A stretch of 64,000 bases of DNA, from IMG/VR virus record IMGVR_UViG_3300030108_003783, positions 62,001 through 126,000 of that record. One strand, 5' to 3'. The notes beneath the pieces are model-generated. The model made no database searches, was not told the origin of the DNA, and worked only from the letters and a program-made list of their open reading frames with translations. This document shows, one piece after another, positions 1 through 8,247 of this stretch (position 1 is the first letter of the stretch; every line of letters starts with the position of its first letter). A program made the position numbers and the translations under genes. This stretch comes from a virus.

Positions 1-2
1 AT

Positions 3-389
3 GGTGAACAAAAAAGAGCTTTCAGTTATGTTGACGATTCAATTATCCCATTTTGGAATGCTTCACAAAGAGATGAATGCATAGATGAAATAATTAATCT
101 TGGTGGTATAAAAGAATATACAATAAATGAAGCTTGTAATATTTTATGCAAAGTTACTGGCACTGATTTAAAACCTAAATATTTAGAAGCAAGGCACGAA
201 GCAAAACATGCATGGTCAACATGGGAAAAATCTCAAGATCTTTTAGATTTCAAACACGAAATAGATTTAGAAGAAGGTTTAACTAGAATGTGGAATTGGG
301 CACAAACACAACCAAACAGAAAAAGATTCTTTTGGGGAGATTACGAATTAAATAAAGGAATTTACGATTATTGGAAAACAGAAAAATGA
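3..389 (+). CDS. NAD-dependent sugar epimerase/dehydratase, C-terminal part
   Basis: The frame is open from the left edge to a TGA at 387-389, so the gene begins outside the window and only 128 residues are visible. The visible part opens with RAFSYVDDS, the motif of extended short-chain dehydrogenases (GalE and GDP-sugar epimerase type) just before the substrate-binding lobe, followed by a helical end rich in W and K. Such enzymes interconvert nucleotide sugars with bound NAD(P). The stop overlaps the start of a nucleotide-sugar dehydrogenase gene, so the two probably form a sugar-nucleotide cassette, perhaps for glycosylation of phage or host surface. Family call is fairly sure; substrate is unknown. 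Confidence 0.7.
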   Translation, partial: GEQKRAFSYVDDSIIPFWNASQRDECIDEIINLGGIKEYTINEACNILCKVTGTDLKPKYLEARHEAKHAWSTWEKSQDLLDFKHEIDLEEGLTRMWNWAQTQPNRKRFFWGDYELNKGIYDYWKTEK

Positions 390-1210
390 AAACACTAGGA
401 ATTATTGGTCAAGGATTTGTTGGAACTGCAGTCTTTGAAGGTTTAAAAGAGCATTATATTATAGAGACTTATGATATCAGTAAAGAATCAACATGTAAAT
501 CCTTAGATGAAATATATGGAAAATCTGAGGTTTTGTTTTTATGTTTACCTACACCAATGGATATTAATGGTTCATGCCACTTAGGAATCATAGAACCAGT
601 ATTAAAAGAATTAAATTCATTTGGAAAAAAAATAATTATTGTAAAATCTACAATCCCACCGGGCACAACGGAAAAATGGAACTCAGAATATAAAAATTTA
701 GATATAGTATTCAATCCAGAATTTTTAACTGAAGCAAATTCAATTGAAGATTTTAAAAATCAAAATAGAATTATAATTGGTGGTCCAAGACCAGCATCAA
801 CAAAAGTAAGAAGATTATTTAAAAAAGCATTTCCAAGAGTTGCAATAATTAAAACAAGTTCAACAATAGCAGAAATGGTTAAATACTTTACAAATTGTTT
901 TTTAGCAACAAAAGTATCATTTGCAAATGAGATGTACGAAATCAGTAAAGCTTTAGATATAGATTACGATAAAGTAATTGAATATGCTCAATATGATACA
1001 AGGATAGGTAATTCCCATTTAGAAGTACCAGGACCAGATGGAGACTTTGGATACGGGGGTCATTGCTTTCCAAAAGATGTTAGAGCTTTAATTGATAAAG
1101 CTGAAAAGCTTGGACTGATGCCTTTGATGCTAGAAGCAACAATGACAAAAAATAATATAATTAGAACCAATAGAGATTGGGAAAAACAAAAAGGAAGAGC
1201 AGTAATATAA
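386..1210 (+). CDS. UDP-glucose/GDP-mannose dehydrogenase family protein, short form
   Basis: The 274-residue protein has a Rossmann GQGFVG motif at residues 8-13, the NPEFLTEA segment, and the catalytic GGHCFPKD motif with Cys at about 227. Those features define nucleotide-sugar dehydrogenases, which oxidise a hexose to a uronic acid with two NAD+. I chose ATG 386 rather than an in-frame TTG at 371, because ATG overlaps the upstream stop (ATGA) and the Rossmann strand then starts at residue 1. Usual members are about 390-450 residues with a C-terminal UDP-binding domain; here the protein ends shortly after the central helix, so that domain is missing. It may act with a partner or on another substrate. 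Confidence 0.8.
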   Translation: MKTLGIIGQGFVGTAVFEGLKEHYIIETYDISKESTCKSLDEIYGKSEVLFLCLPTPMDINGSCHLGIIEPVLKELNSFGKKIIIVKSTIPPGTTEKWNSEYKNLDIVFNPEFLTEANSIEDFKNQNRIIIGGPRPASTKVRRLFKKAFPRVAIIKTSSTIAEMVKYFTNCFLATKVSFANEMYEISKALDIDYDKVIEYAQYDTRIGNSHLEVPGPDGDFGYGGHCFPKDVRALIDKAEKLGLMPLMLEATMTKNNIIRTNRDWEKQKGRAVI

Positions 1211-1452
1211 TGCAATATTTTATTTTATTTCCAGAAGACACAGAAAAAGAAGTTGTATTCGAAGATAACCTATTAGGAGAAAGTTCTTTTAAAACCTTTT
1301 GGGGTGGAAGAGGATTAATTAAATTAATGACCATGGTAGATAAGACTCCAGAATTATTAGGGTTAGTTAGAATAAAAGATGATAAAGGAAAAGAATACGA
1401 AGTTTTAGAATTTTTAGATTCAATTAAAAAATTAAAAGTCAGGACAAGATAA
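1210..1452 (+). CDS. Hypothetical protein, 80 aa
   Basis: Start ATG 1210 overlaps the upstream stop in a TAATG junction, implying translational coupling to the dehydrogenase gene. The protein (MQYFILFPEDTEKEV...) is a mixed acidic and basic small soluble protein without membrane segment or recognised motif. It ends in a TAATG junction with the next small gene. I do not recognise it. Confidence 0.6.
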   Translation: MQYFILFPEDTEKEVVFEDNLLGESSFKTFWGGRGLIKLMTMVDKTPELLGLVRIKDDKGKEYEVLEFLDSIKKLKVRTR

Positions 1453-1574
1453 TGAAAATTAATATCAATAAATTAGTAATTGACGATGATGGTGAAATTA
1501 AATTACCAAAAAGAAAAAGAAAAAAATCTGTTAAGAAACATAGAGAAGAAAAAGATCATCCTAACAAAAAGTAA
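1452..1574 (+). CDS. Hypothetical basic protein, 40 aa
   Basis: A short reading frame starts at ATG 1452 within the stop of the previous gene (TAATG) and ends at TAA 1572-1574. After an acidic DDDGE patch the protein is a run of K and R (KLPKRKRKK...), so it could bind nucleic acid. Support is only the coupled start and phage-like gene packing. Function unknown. Confidence 0.4.
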   Translation: MKININKLVIDDDGEIKLPKRKRKKSVKKHREEKDHPNKK

Positions 1575-1575
1575 T

Positions 1576-1586
1576 ATATATTTATA
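1576..1586 (+). promoter_or_regulatory. Possible late-type promoter motif
   Basis: ATATATTTATA stands about 20 nt before the TTG start at 1607. It matches the core ATATTTAT found before the structural operons in this window but lacks the preceding G, so it is a weak copy. Confidence 0.3.
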
Positions 1587-1606
1587 TATTTAATAAGGAG
1601 ATTATA

Positions 1607-1867
1607 TTGGCAAACCCTAGTAAATCAGAAAAGATAGGAAGCTTCGTTAAAAGTGTAGGTTATCTTTCTATAAGACAAAAAATAACACAACCGAGAAAAA
1701 AGAAATTACCGAATGGTAGTTTTGAAACAATAGGTGGTTCTGTAGAAATAAGTTTATTTCATGCTAAAAATAAAATAGGGGGACCATATAAATCTCATGC
1801 ACTTGCAGAAGCAGAAGCTCTCAAACTATTAGCGGATAAGTTCAAGTATAGAAAGCCAAAAAAGTAG
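1607..1867 (+). CDS. Hypothetical protein, 86 aa, TTG start
   Basis: A perfect AAGGAG at 1595-1600 lies 6 nt before TTG 1607, and no ATG fits, so TTG is the likely start. The protein begins MANPSKSEKIGSFVK and is strongly basic, with a RKKKLPNGS patch and a helical AEAEALKLLADK segment near the end. It may be a small DNA- or capsid-associated protein. I do not recognise a family. Confidence 0.6.
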   Translation: MANPSKSEKIGSFVKSVGYLSIRQKITQPRKKKLPNGSFETIGGSVEISLFHAKNKIGGPYKSHALAEAEALKLLADKFKYRKPKK

Positions 1868-1885
1868 TATTTAGTTTGGTTTTTT

Positions 1886-1894
1886 GATATTTAT
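1886..1894 (+). promoter_or_regulatory. Putative late promoter GATATTTAT
   Basis: GATATTTAT lies about 40 nt upstream of the ATG at 1935 and is followed by a second ATATTTATA at 1901-1909. It is one of the copies of this motif before late/structural-type genes. Confidence 0.45.
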
Positions 1895-1934
1895 TAAAGA
1901 ATATTTATACGAAAAAAGAAAGAGGAATACTTCT

Positions 1935-4232
1935 ATGAACGAAGCAAACGAATATAAAATAACCTTCGGACCATATTCTGCAGAATTAAAATCTGGTCAG
2001 GTTTATTTTAAAAAGAACAACAGTTTGATGAAAGCTATACCTGTAAAATCTACATTTGGGTTATATGACTTTAGAAAAATGGTTCAGAAAGTAGCAGCCT
2101 CTGTTAAAATGACTCACAAATTACCTAAAGATGTAATAAAAGCAAACAAGAACGAGTATAAAGCAATGAATACCGTTTACGATTACGTTAAAAAAGGTAG
2201 ACCTATAAAAGAAGAAATCAATTCAGATTTAAAATTACCTGCTGATAAACAATTAATATTACAAGCAGATACTGAAAAGCAACAAAGAGGCTTAAAAGTA
2301 TGCTGGAAATCTACAGGTGGTTATCATATAGTTTATTGGTACGGATCACCAGATAATGAAGTTCCAGCAGAATTAAGAGCTGCTCCAGAATTACCAGAAG
2401 ATGATATTTGGAAAAATCACGGAGAAGGCTTTGGTGATCATAAACATGTTTGGGTTGGATATCACCCATCAATCGACGAAGGGAAAGAAATGAAAAATAA
2501 AATTAATGAACGTGATATGGGTTATTATGTTTGGTCTGGTACTTATGGCCAAGATAAACCTAATAAGATGAAAGGTTTTACCTATGTAAAAGATTTAAAA
2601 GCTTCCATCGAAGCTACAAAAAAGAATAAAGCTAAATATGGAAATGCAAGAGCAATGATTGCTTATGAATTTGAAAAGGAGTTTCCAAAAGCTTTCAAAG
2701 CTTTAGCAGAAGGTTTTGCTTCTGATGCTCAAAGAAGAGCTGCTTTTGCAAGTGGATACAAAGCTAAAGGTAAAAAGAAAAAGAAAAACGAAGATGCAAA
2801 AGCAATATCCAATAAAAATTATGCAGATTATAAAAAGAATAATAAGCTTAAAAAAGAAATGGGTGTTGACTATGATAGATACGGAGATGCTGGTTCAGGA
2901 GGAGTTGATGAAAAATTTGAAGATCCAGGACCAATCAATCCTGTAACTATAATCAATACAGAAGATGAAATGAAAAAGAAAAGAAAAGTTTTACACGGAG
3001 ACATAGACGAAGATTACGTAAAACGTGATCATATGTACCAATCTTTAACATACAAAGTAAAAGATGCAAAAGCTGTAATGGATGCATATAAAAAATTCAA
3101 AGCAGGAAATAGAACTATCAATATGGTAGTAAAAAAATCTGGTGATGAGGTAACTATATCTGGCCATCCAACTAAAGGTAGATTTATAGCACCAAGTATT
3201 GCTGATCAATTAGATGCTGCAATCCAAAAAACTGGAAAGGCAAAACTAGTAAAATCTGATAGCAAGAAACTAAAGGAGAACAAAATGAACAAATCAGAAA
3301 TAAAGTTTAGAAAAATGATTAGAGAAATAGCTAAACCTATGTTAAAATCTGCTATGAATGAAATATCTGTTAAAGCTGGATTACAAGATATAATGAAAGG
3401 TAGAACTCCTTCTATTGAAGGAATTAAAATGTCAAAAGAAATGGCAGAAAATTTGATGTACTGGATTAATACTTCACCTTACGGTAGAAAATATGGTAAA
3501 TACATTTTAAAAGGAAGAATTGCTTCATTAATTGGACCAGCTAATGCAATGGGCTTTGGAGATAGATTAAAAGGAAAATTAAAAGGCGAATGGAAAGCTA
3601 TCGTTGCAAAGCACGGACCTAAAAGAGAAGCTGTGATAGAACAACTTCAATCTTTGAAAGAAGAAGAAATGGAAGGTCAAGTAAATGTTTACGGATATCA
3701 AACAAAACATTTTGATATATGCCCAGGAGCTCAAAGCTTATATAAAAGAATTCAAGATGAAGATTTAGTAGACACTGAAAAATTTGTAGTTATGTCAGCT
3801 AAATTACACGATGCTTTATTTGCAATAGAAAAAGATGCAATTAAAAGAGGTGGTACTGAAAAACTTGTAACAGCTGCTCAAGTTATTGCAGATAAAATAA
3901 TGAAACTTGCAAGAATGATGAATTTGGAATCTGAGCATTCTTATGTACAAGGTCATGTAGATAAAATAAAAGATTCAATGAATAAAGATACTGAAACACC
4001 AGTTGATGCTTCTTTTACAGATGGAGAAGTAAACGAGATGTCTGATTCTCAAATGTTGAAAATGGCAATGAAAGGTGCAAAACAAGCAAGAGTTGGTACT
4101 GCAGCAACAAAGGCTTATATTGATTCATTAAAAAATTCTTGGAGATTGAATCCTAGAGATAAAAAAGATTACAAAAACTTTTCGATAGATGATTGGGAAG
4201 AAGATGTATTATATTATATTCAAAACAAATAA
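1935..4232 (+). CDS. Large hypothetical virion-type protein, 765 aa
   Basis: ATG 1935 has an AGAGGA ribosome site 8 nt upstream; an earlier in-frame TTG at 1884 lies inside the promoter motif and is rejected. The protein is lysine-rich, with a segment SDAQRRAAFASGYKAKGKKK (about residues 258-277) of a type often seen in phage structural or packaging proteins. Alternating helical blocks follow. At 3272-3287 there is AAAGGAG then ATG in frame, so a shorter product of 315 residues (3285-4232) may also be made; it begins with a leader-like stretch containing FRKMIREIAKPML. No enzyme motif is seen. Function unknown; structural or internal capsid protein is the best guess. Confidence 0.6.
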   Translation: MNEANEYKITFGPYSAELKSGQVYFKKNNSLMKAIPVKSTFGLYDFRKMVQKVAASVKMTHKLPKDVIKANKNEYKAMNTVYDYVKKGRPIKEEINSDLKLPADKQLILQADTEKQQRGLKVCWKSTGGYHIVYWYGSPDNEVPAELRAAPELPEDDIWKNHGEGFGDHKHVWVGYHPSIDEGKEMKNKINERDMGYYVWSGTYGQDKPNKMKGFTYVKDLKASIEATKKNKAKYGNARAMIAYEFEKEFPKAFKALAEGFASDAQRRAAFASGYKAKGKKKKKNEDAKAISNKNYADYKKNNKLKKEMGVDYDRYGDAGSGGVDEKFEDPGPINPVTIINTEDEMKKKRKVLHGDIDEDYVKRDHMYQSLTYKVKDAKAVMDAYKKFKAGNRTINMVVKKSGDEVTISGHPTKGRFIAPSIADQLDAAIQKTGKAKLVKSDSKKLKENKMNKSEIKFRKMIREIAKPMLKSAMNEISVKAGLQDIMKGRTPSIEGIKMSKEMAENLMYWINTSPYGRKYGKYILKGRIASLIGPANAMGFGDRLKGKLKGEWKAIVAKHGPKREAVIEQLQSLKEEEMEGQVNVYGYQTKHFDICPGAQSLYKRIQDEDLVDTEKFVVMSAKLHDALFAIEKDAIKRGGTEKLVTAAQVIADKIMKLARMMNLESEHSYVQGHVDKIKDSMNKDTETPVDASFTDGEVNEMSDSQMLKMAMKGAKQARVGTAATKAYIDSLKNSWRLNPRDKKDYKNFSIDDWEEDVLYYIQNK
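3272..3287 (+). promoter_or_regulatory. Internal ribosome binding site and in-frame ATG
   Basis: AAAGGAG at 3272-3278 is followed 6 nt later by ATG at 3285 in the frame of the 765-residue gene. Spacing and strength equal those of the best real starts in the window, so a nested 315-residue C-terminal product is likely. Confidence 0.5.
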
Positions 4233-4244
4233 GGAAGATTAAAA

Positions 4245-4541
4245 ATGGCAAAGAAAATTAAAAAGACAGCTAAGAAAGTTGTAAAAAAAGTTTTAGATAA
4301 AACGCAATTAGATGAAAAAATCGTTGCAGAGTACAAAGAAAATAAAACTCTGATAGATACTATATTGTGCTATGTTAAATGTTATGGTGGTTACGTATTA
4401 GCTATAGGAGCTGGTTGCTCATTTGGAGTAACTTGGAAATTATGGTTACCACTTTTAATTGGATCAGCTGCTTGGGCTTATTGGCAAGTATGTAAATGTA
4501 AAGCTTGCAAAGTAAACAGCGGCACTTGTTGTAATGGATAA
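4245..4541 (+). CDS. Small cysteine-rich membrane protein, 98 aa
   Basis: The N-terminus is very basic (MAKKIKKTAKKVVKK), followed by an amphipathic helix, two hydrophobic segments at about residues 46-62 and 65-80, and a C-terminal cluster with CKCKACK and CC. Eight cysteines in 98 residues are unusual for this genome and may bind metal or form disulfides. An AAGGAAGA element precedes the ATG. The last 8 nt overlap the thermonuclease gene. Function unknown. Confidence 0.6.
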   Translation: MAKKIKKTAKKVVKKVLDKTQLDEKIVAEYKENKTLIDTILCYVKCYGGYVLAIGAGCSFGVTWKLWLPLLIGSAAWAYWQVCKCKACKVNSGTCCNG

Positions 4542-4923
4542 GTATATTTACAGAGGAAAACTTGAAAGAGTAGTTGATGGAGATACTATCGATGCTCTTA
4601 TTGATGTAGGTTTTGATATTTGGTTAAAGAAAAGAGTTAGACTTTCAGCAATAGATACATGGGAAAGTAGAACACGAAACTTGGAAGAGAAGAAAAAAGG
4701 TTTAGCTGCAAAAGCAAGAACCAAAGAACTTTTAGAATCAGTATCATCAAAACCAGGATTATTTAGAATTAAATCTCATGGCCTTGGAAAATATGGTAGA
4801 TTATTAGGTGAGATATATATTCAAAATGAAGAAGGAAAAAGCATTTGTATAAATGAGCAGTTAATAGAAGAAGGTCATGCTTACGTATACGATGGAGGTA
4901 AGAAAAAAATATTTAAAGGATAA
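4534..4923 (+). CDS. Thermonuclease (SNase-like) family nuclease
   Basis: The 129-residue protein matches the staphylococcal-nuclease OB-fold: RVVDGDTIDA at residues 12-21, VRLSAIDTWES at 35-45 with the expected R36, D41 and E44, and a later GKYGRLLGEIY carrying the second active-site arginine. The family cuts DNA or RNA with Ca2+. There is no signal peptide, so it should act in the infected cell's cytoplasm or from the virion, perhaps in host DNA breakdown. It overlaps the preceding gene by 8 nt. Confidence 0.85.
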   Translation: MDKYIYRGKLERVVDGDTIDALIDVGFDIWLKKRVRLSAIDTWESRTRNLEEKKKGLAAKARTKELLESVSSKPGLFRIKSHGLGKYGRLLGEIYIQNEEGKSICINEQLIEEGHAYVYDGGKKKIFKG

Positions 4924-4927
4924 AGTT

Positions 4928-5077
4928 ATGATAAATTGGATAAACGGCTTTGATGCTGGAAATAAAAAAGAAAAGTACTATCTAGAATTTAGATTAGGTA
5001 CATTTACAATATTAGAACTAAAATGGGAAGCTAATAAATTTAGATTTATGATTTTTAATTTGGGATTTGAATTATGA
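4928..5077 (+). CDS. Hypothetical protein, 49 aa
   Basis: ATG 4928 follows the thermonuclease stop by 4 nt; a longer frame starting inside the nuclease gene at 4877 is less likely. The short product has alternating charged and aromatic residues and overlaps the next start by 4 nt (ATGA at 5074). No family is recognised. Confidence 0.45.
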   Translation: MINWINGFDAGNKKEKYYLEFRLGTFTILELKWEANKFRFMIFNLGFEL

Positions 5078-8000
5078 GAAAATTATTATTTTTATTGCTT
5101 ATATTACCTTCGGTTATATTTGCACAAACAACAGACAGCTGGGTAAGATTTGCAGTTCAATATGATTATTGGGCTCCACAAGAATCAGCATTTACATTTG
5201 TATCAAATACTAACGGAGATACAATATTATATCATCAACCAACAAGCAACTGGGAATATTTAGATACAATAGTTGATTGCAACTCTGGACCTTATATTAT
5301 TACATTGAATGATAGTTATGGTGATGGATGGGCATCATATCAAGGTGGACAATTAATGTCACCATATCCTGAATTTAAAATGTCAAATGATTGTCAAGGA
5401 ATGATATTCTATGCTGATTCTACTGCATTAGTAGGTTTTTCAGTATTAGATACATTAGTTAATATCAATCCATGTGCACCTCCAATATCTGGGTGTACAG
5501 ATTCCAATGCAATTAATTATGATTCAACCGCCACAATAGAAGATGGTTCTTGTACTTATCCTCCATGCGGCGGTCTTGTTTGGACTAACGCTTATCAAAA
5601 TTGTCAACCTAATGGACAAGCACTATCTATATTTGAATGGGAAACTACTCCAGGCCCCAATTGTGCAGTAACAAGTGTTTGGATAACAAATGAAAATGGT
5701 TTAGGTCCATACCAATTTCCAGGAAACTGGCCATCAGGAGGACCTCATAATTTTGCATTTAATACTGGTCCAGGTCAGATGCCACCTAATTGGTCAGAAG
5801 ACTTTTATGCTATATTAGAATTTGCAGATGGTTCTATGTCAGATACAATTACATATACACCATATCCTTGTATACCTGGATGTTTAGATCCAACTCAAAT
5901 ATCTTATAATCCTTGGGCTACAATTGATGATGGCTCATGCTCAGGAACAACTTGTGATACAGCAACTCAATATCAAATTACAATGGAAATTACATTAGAC
6001 AACTGGCCAGGAGAAACTAGTTGGGACTTCGTTGACGGATTAGGAAATACATTTACATATCCCGTAGGAACATATGATTTCAATGATATAGGACAAACTT
6101 ATACATATACTTTTTGTGTAGATCAAAATGCTGCATTTGAATTAATTATCAGTGATGATTATGGTGATGGGATGGCAGGTTCTACTTCTGGTGGTTCAAT
6201 CGACGGAGCAGCAGTAATATATGATTGTTCAGGTGATACTATTTGGTATATGGATAATCCAGGGTTTGGAAACGTTTTATATTCAGGACCGCAAACAGCT
6301 TCACCATGTCCAACAACTCCAGTGATACCAGGTTGTATGGATGATGATTATGTAGAATTTAACCCGTTAGCAAATGTAGATGATAGCTCATGTACAACAT
6401 TACACACTTATGGTTGTACTGATTCATTGGCTTTTAATTATGATCCAACAGCAACTATGATGGACTTAATACCCGATTGTAATTATGAATTATGGATAGG
6501 AGATGCAGGAGGTGATGGTTGGGGTAACTCATTTATTGGAGTTTATCAAAATGGTATCAATCTTGGAACGTATACAATGGGACCAGGAAATTATCAACAA
6601 ACATTTAATATTATTTTAGATCCAGGAATACCAGTTGAAGTTTATTATTTTGAAGTTGGTGGACCACAACAACCGCCACAAGAGGTACAATTCCAAACTT
6701 GGCACAACTCTTTCAAATTAACAAATGCAGATGGTTTTGTATTAATGCACGAAGGACAGAATCCTTTTGCTAATAATGGTCAAGGAGCTTTACAATCTTT
6801 TGAATCCCCATTCTGGACTAAATATACAGGTATCCCATTCTGTGGTAACACTTGTATTCCAACAATATTAGGTTGTATGGATACTAACTCTTTTAATTTT
6901 GATTCATTAGCAAATGTTGATGATGGTTCTTGTATCCCCTTTATATTTGGTTGTACTAATGAATTTGCAATAAATTACGATTCTTTAGCAAATATAGATG
7001 ATGGAAGCTGTATAGCAATTGTAAATGGATGTACTGACCCAACAGCTGATAATTATAATGCATCTGCAAACACTGACGATGGTAGTTGTTATTACATTGG
7101 GTGTATGGATCAAACCGCATGTAACTATGATTCTACTGCAACAATCTCAAATGGTTGTCAATATCCAATTACATATTACGATTGTTACGGAGCATGTATA
7201 AATGATACTGATGGAGATGGTATTTGTGATGAACTTGAAATTTTAGGATGTACTAATCCAATAGCATTAAATTTTGATCTAAATGCAACTGATGATGATG
7301 GAAGTTGTATTTTACCAATATACGGTTGTACAGATCCAACAATGTTTAATTATGATGCTAATGCTAATACAGATAATGGAAGCTGCATACCATTTATTTA
7401 TGGATGTACAGATTCAACAGCCTTTAACTACGACCCATTAGCTAATACAGATAATGGAACTTGTCAAGTAATTATATATGGATGTACTAATCCTATTGCT
7501 TTAAATTATGATCCATTAGCTAATACAGATGATTTATCTTGTATACTTCCAATTTATGGATGTACAGATTCAACGATGTATAATTATAATCCACTAGCCA
7601 ATGTAGACAATGGAACATGTGAACCGTTCGTATATGGTTGTACTGACCCATTAGCTTTTAATTATAATCCACTAGCAAATACAACAGATAATTCATGTTG
7701 CCTAATTTCAGGATGTACAGATTCCACTGCATTAAATTATAATGAGTTTGCTTGTTATGATGACAATTCATGTATAGAAGTTATTACAGGTTGTACGGAT
7801 GTAGCAGCATACAATTATAATCCAATAGCAAATGTTTCAGATTCTACAGCTTGTTTATACGATGCAGGATGCTACGGAGGACCAGGTATACCTTATTGGT
7901 TAAACGATGGATGTTATGCTTGGGTAATAGATGTAGACTCTTATTGTTGTACTGACGAATGGGATGCATCATGTCAATCAATGTATGATTATTGTCAATT

Positions 8001-8247
8001 AGGCTGGCCAACATCAATAGATGAATTAGGAGATAAAGCAATTATGATTTATCCAAACCCATCTAAAGATATTTTCAATATAGAAACAAGATTAGATATA
8101 GAAACAGAAATTTACGATTTAACTGGTAAAAGAATAATATCTACAAAAGATAAACGAATTTCTTTAGCTGGTTATCCTTCTGGAGTATACAATATGATAA
8201 TTATATACAACGAACTCAGAATAAATAAGAGGGTAATAAAACAATGA
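5074..8247 (+). CDS. Secreted Cys-repeat protein with T9SS C-terminal sorting domain
   Basis: The 1057-residue protein starts with a signal peptide (MRKLLFLLLILPSVIFAQ), predicted cleavage after residue 17. Three DxYGDGW-like modules and about 16 copies of a 21-residue Cys-pair repeat (GCTDxxAxNYxPxANxDDGSC type, from residue 140 on) follow, with a DTDGDGICDELE calcium-type loop among them. Near the end is a CC/WDxxC cysteine block. The last 75 residues hold YPNPSKDIFNIE, DLTGKRI, PSGVYNMIIIY and NKRVIKQ, the layout of the type A sorting domain of the Bacteroidota type IX secretion system. The product should pass Sec, then the host T9SS, to the cell surface. It overlaps the next gene (ATGA). 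Adhesion, receptor masking or exclusion are possible roles. Confidence 0.85.
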   Translation: MRKLLFLLLILPSVIFAQTTDSWVRFAVQYDYWAPQESAFTFVSNTNGDTILYHQPTSNWEYLDTIVDCNSGPYIITLNDSYGDGWASYQGGQLMSPYPEFKMSNDCQGMIFYADSTALVGFSVLDTLVNINPCAPPISGCTDSNAINYDSTATIEDGSCTYPPCGGLVWTNAYQNCQPNGQALSIFEWETTPGPNCAVTSVWITNENGLGPYQFPGNWPSGGPHNFAFNTGPGQMPPNWSEDFYAILEFADGSMSDTITYTPYPCIPGCLDPTQISYNPWATIDDGSCSGTTCDTATQYQITMEITLDNWPGETSWDFVDGLGNTFTYPVGTYDFNDIGQTYTYTFCVDQNAAFELIISDDYGDGMAGSTSGGSIDGAAVIYDCSGDTIWYMDNPGFGNVLYSGPQTASPCPTTPVIPGCMDDDYVEFNPLANVDDSSCTTLHTYGCTDSLAFNYDPTATMMDLIPDCNYELWIGDAGGDGWGNSFIGVYQNGINLGTYTMGPGNYQQTFNIILDPGIPVEVYYFEVGGPQQPPQEVQFQTWHNSFKLTNADGFVLMHEGQNPFANNGQGALQSFESPFWTKYTGIPFCGNTCIPTILGCMDTNSFNFDSLANVDDGSCIPFIFGCTNEFAINYDSLANIDDGSCIAIVNGCTDPTADNYNASANTDDGSCYYIGCMDQTACNYDSTATISNGCQYPITYYDCYGACINDTDGDGICDELEILGCTNPIALNFDLNATDDDGSCILPIYGCTDPTMFNYDANANTDNGSCIPFIYGCTDSTAFNYDPLANTDNGTCQVIIYGCTNPIALNYDPLANTDDLSCILPIYGCTDSTMYNYNPLANVDNGTCEPFVYGCTDPLAFNYNPLANTTDNSCCLISGCTDSTALNYNEFACYDDNSCIEVITGCTDVAAYNYNPIANVSDSTACLYDAGCYGGPGIPYWLNDGCYAWVIDVDSYCCTDEWDASCQSMYDYCQLGWPTSIDELGDKAIMIYPNPSKDIFNIETRLDIETEIYDLTGKRIISTKDKRISLAGYPSGVYNMIIIYNELRINKRVIKQ
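5491..7857 (+). repeat. Array of about 16 Cys-pair repeats (coding)
   Basis: Units begin Gly-Cys-Thr-Asp/Asn and end Asp-x-Ser-Cys. They are spaced irregularly at first, then every 26-27 residues (about 80 nt) from 7250 onwards. Sequence identity between DNA units is moderate, so the array is old rather than newly expanded. Confidence 0.85.

Noticed and set aside
1884-1934. TTG start 17 codons upstream of the 765-residue protein
   Set aside because: The TTG lies inside the GATATTTAT motif and has no ribosome site, while ATG 1935 has one at good distance.
2716-2946. 76-residue + strand frame inside the 765-residue gene
   Set aside because: Out-of-frame shadow in a Lys-rich region with no start signal.
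5491-7857. Regular repeats checked as a possible CRISPR array
   Set aside because: Repeats are coding, in frame, diverged between units and have no constant spacer/repeat alternation.
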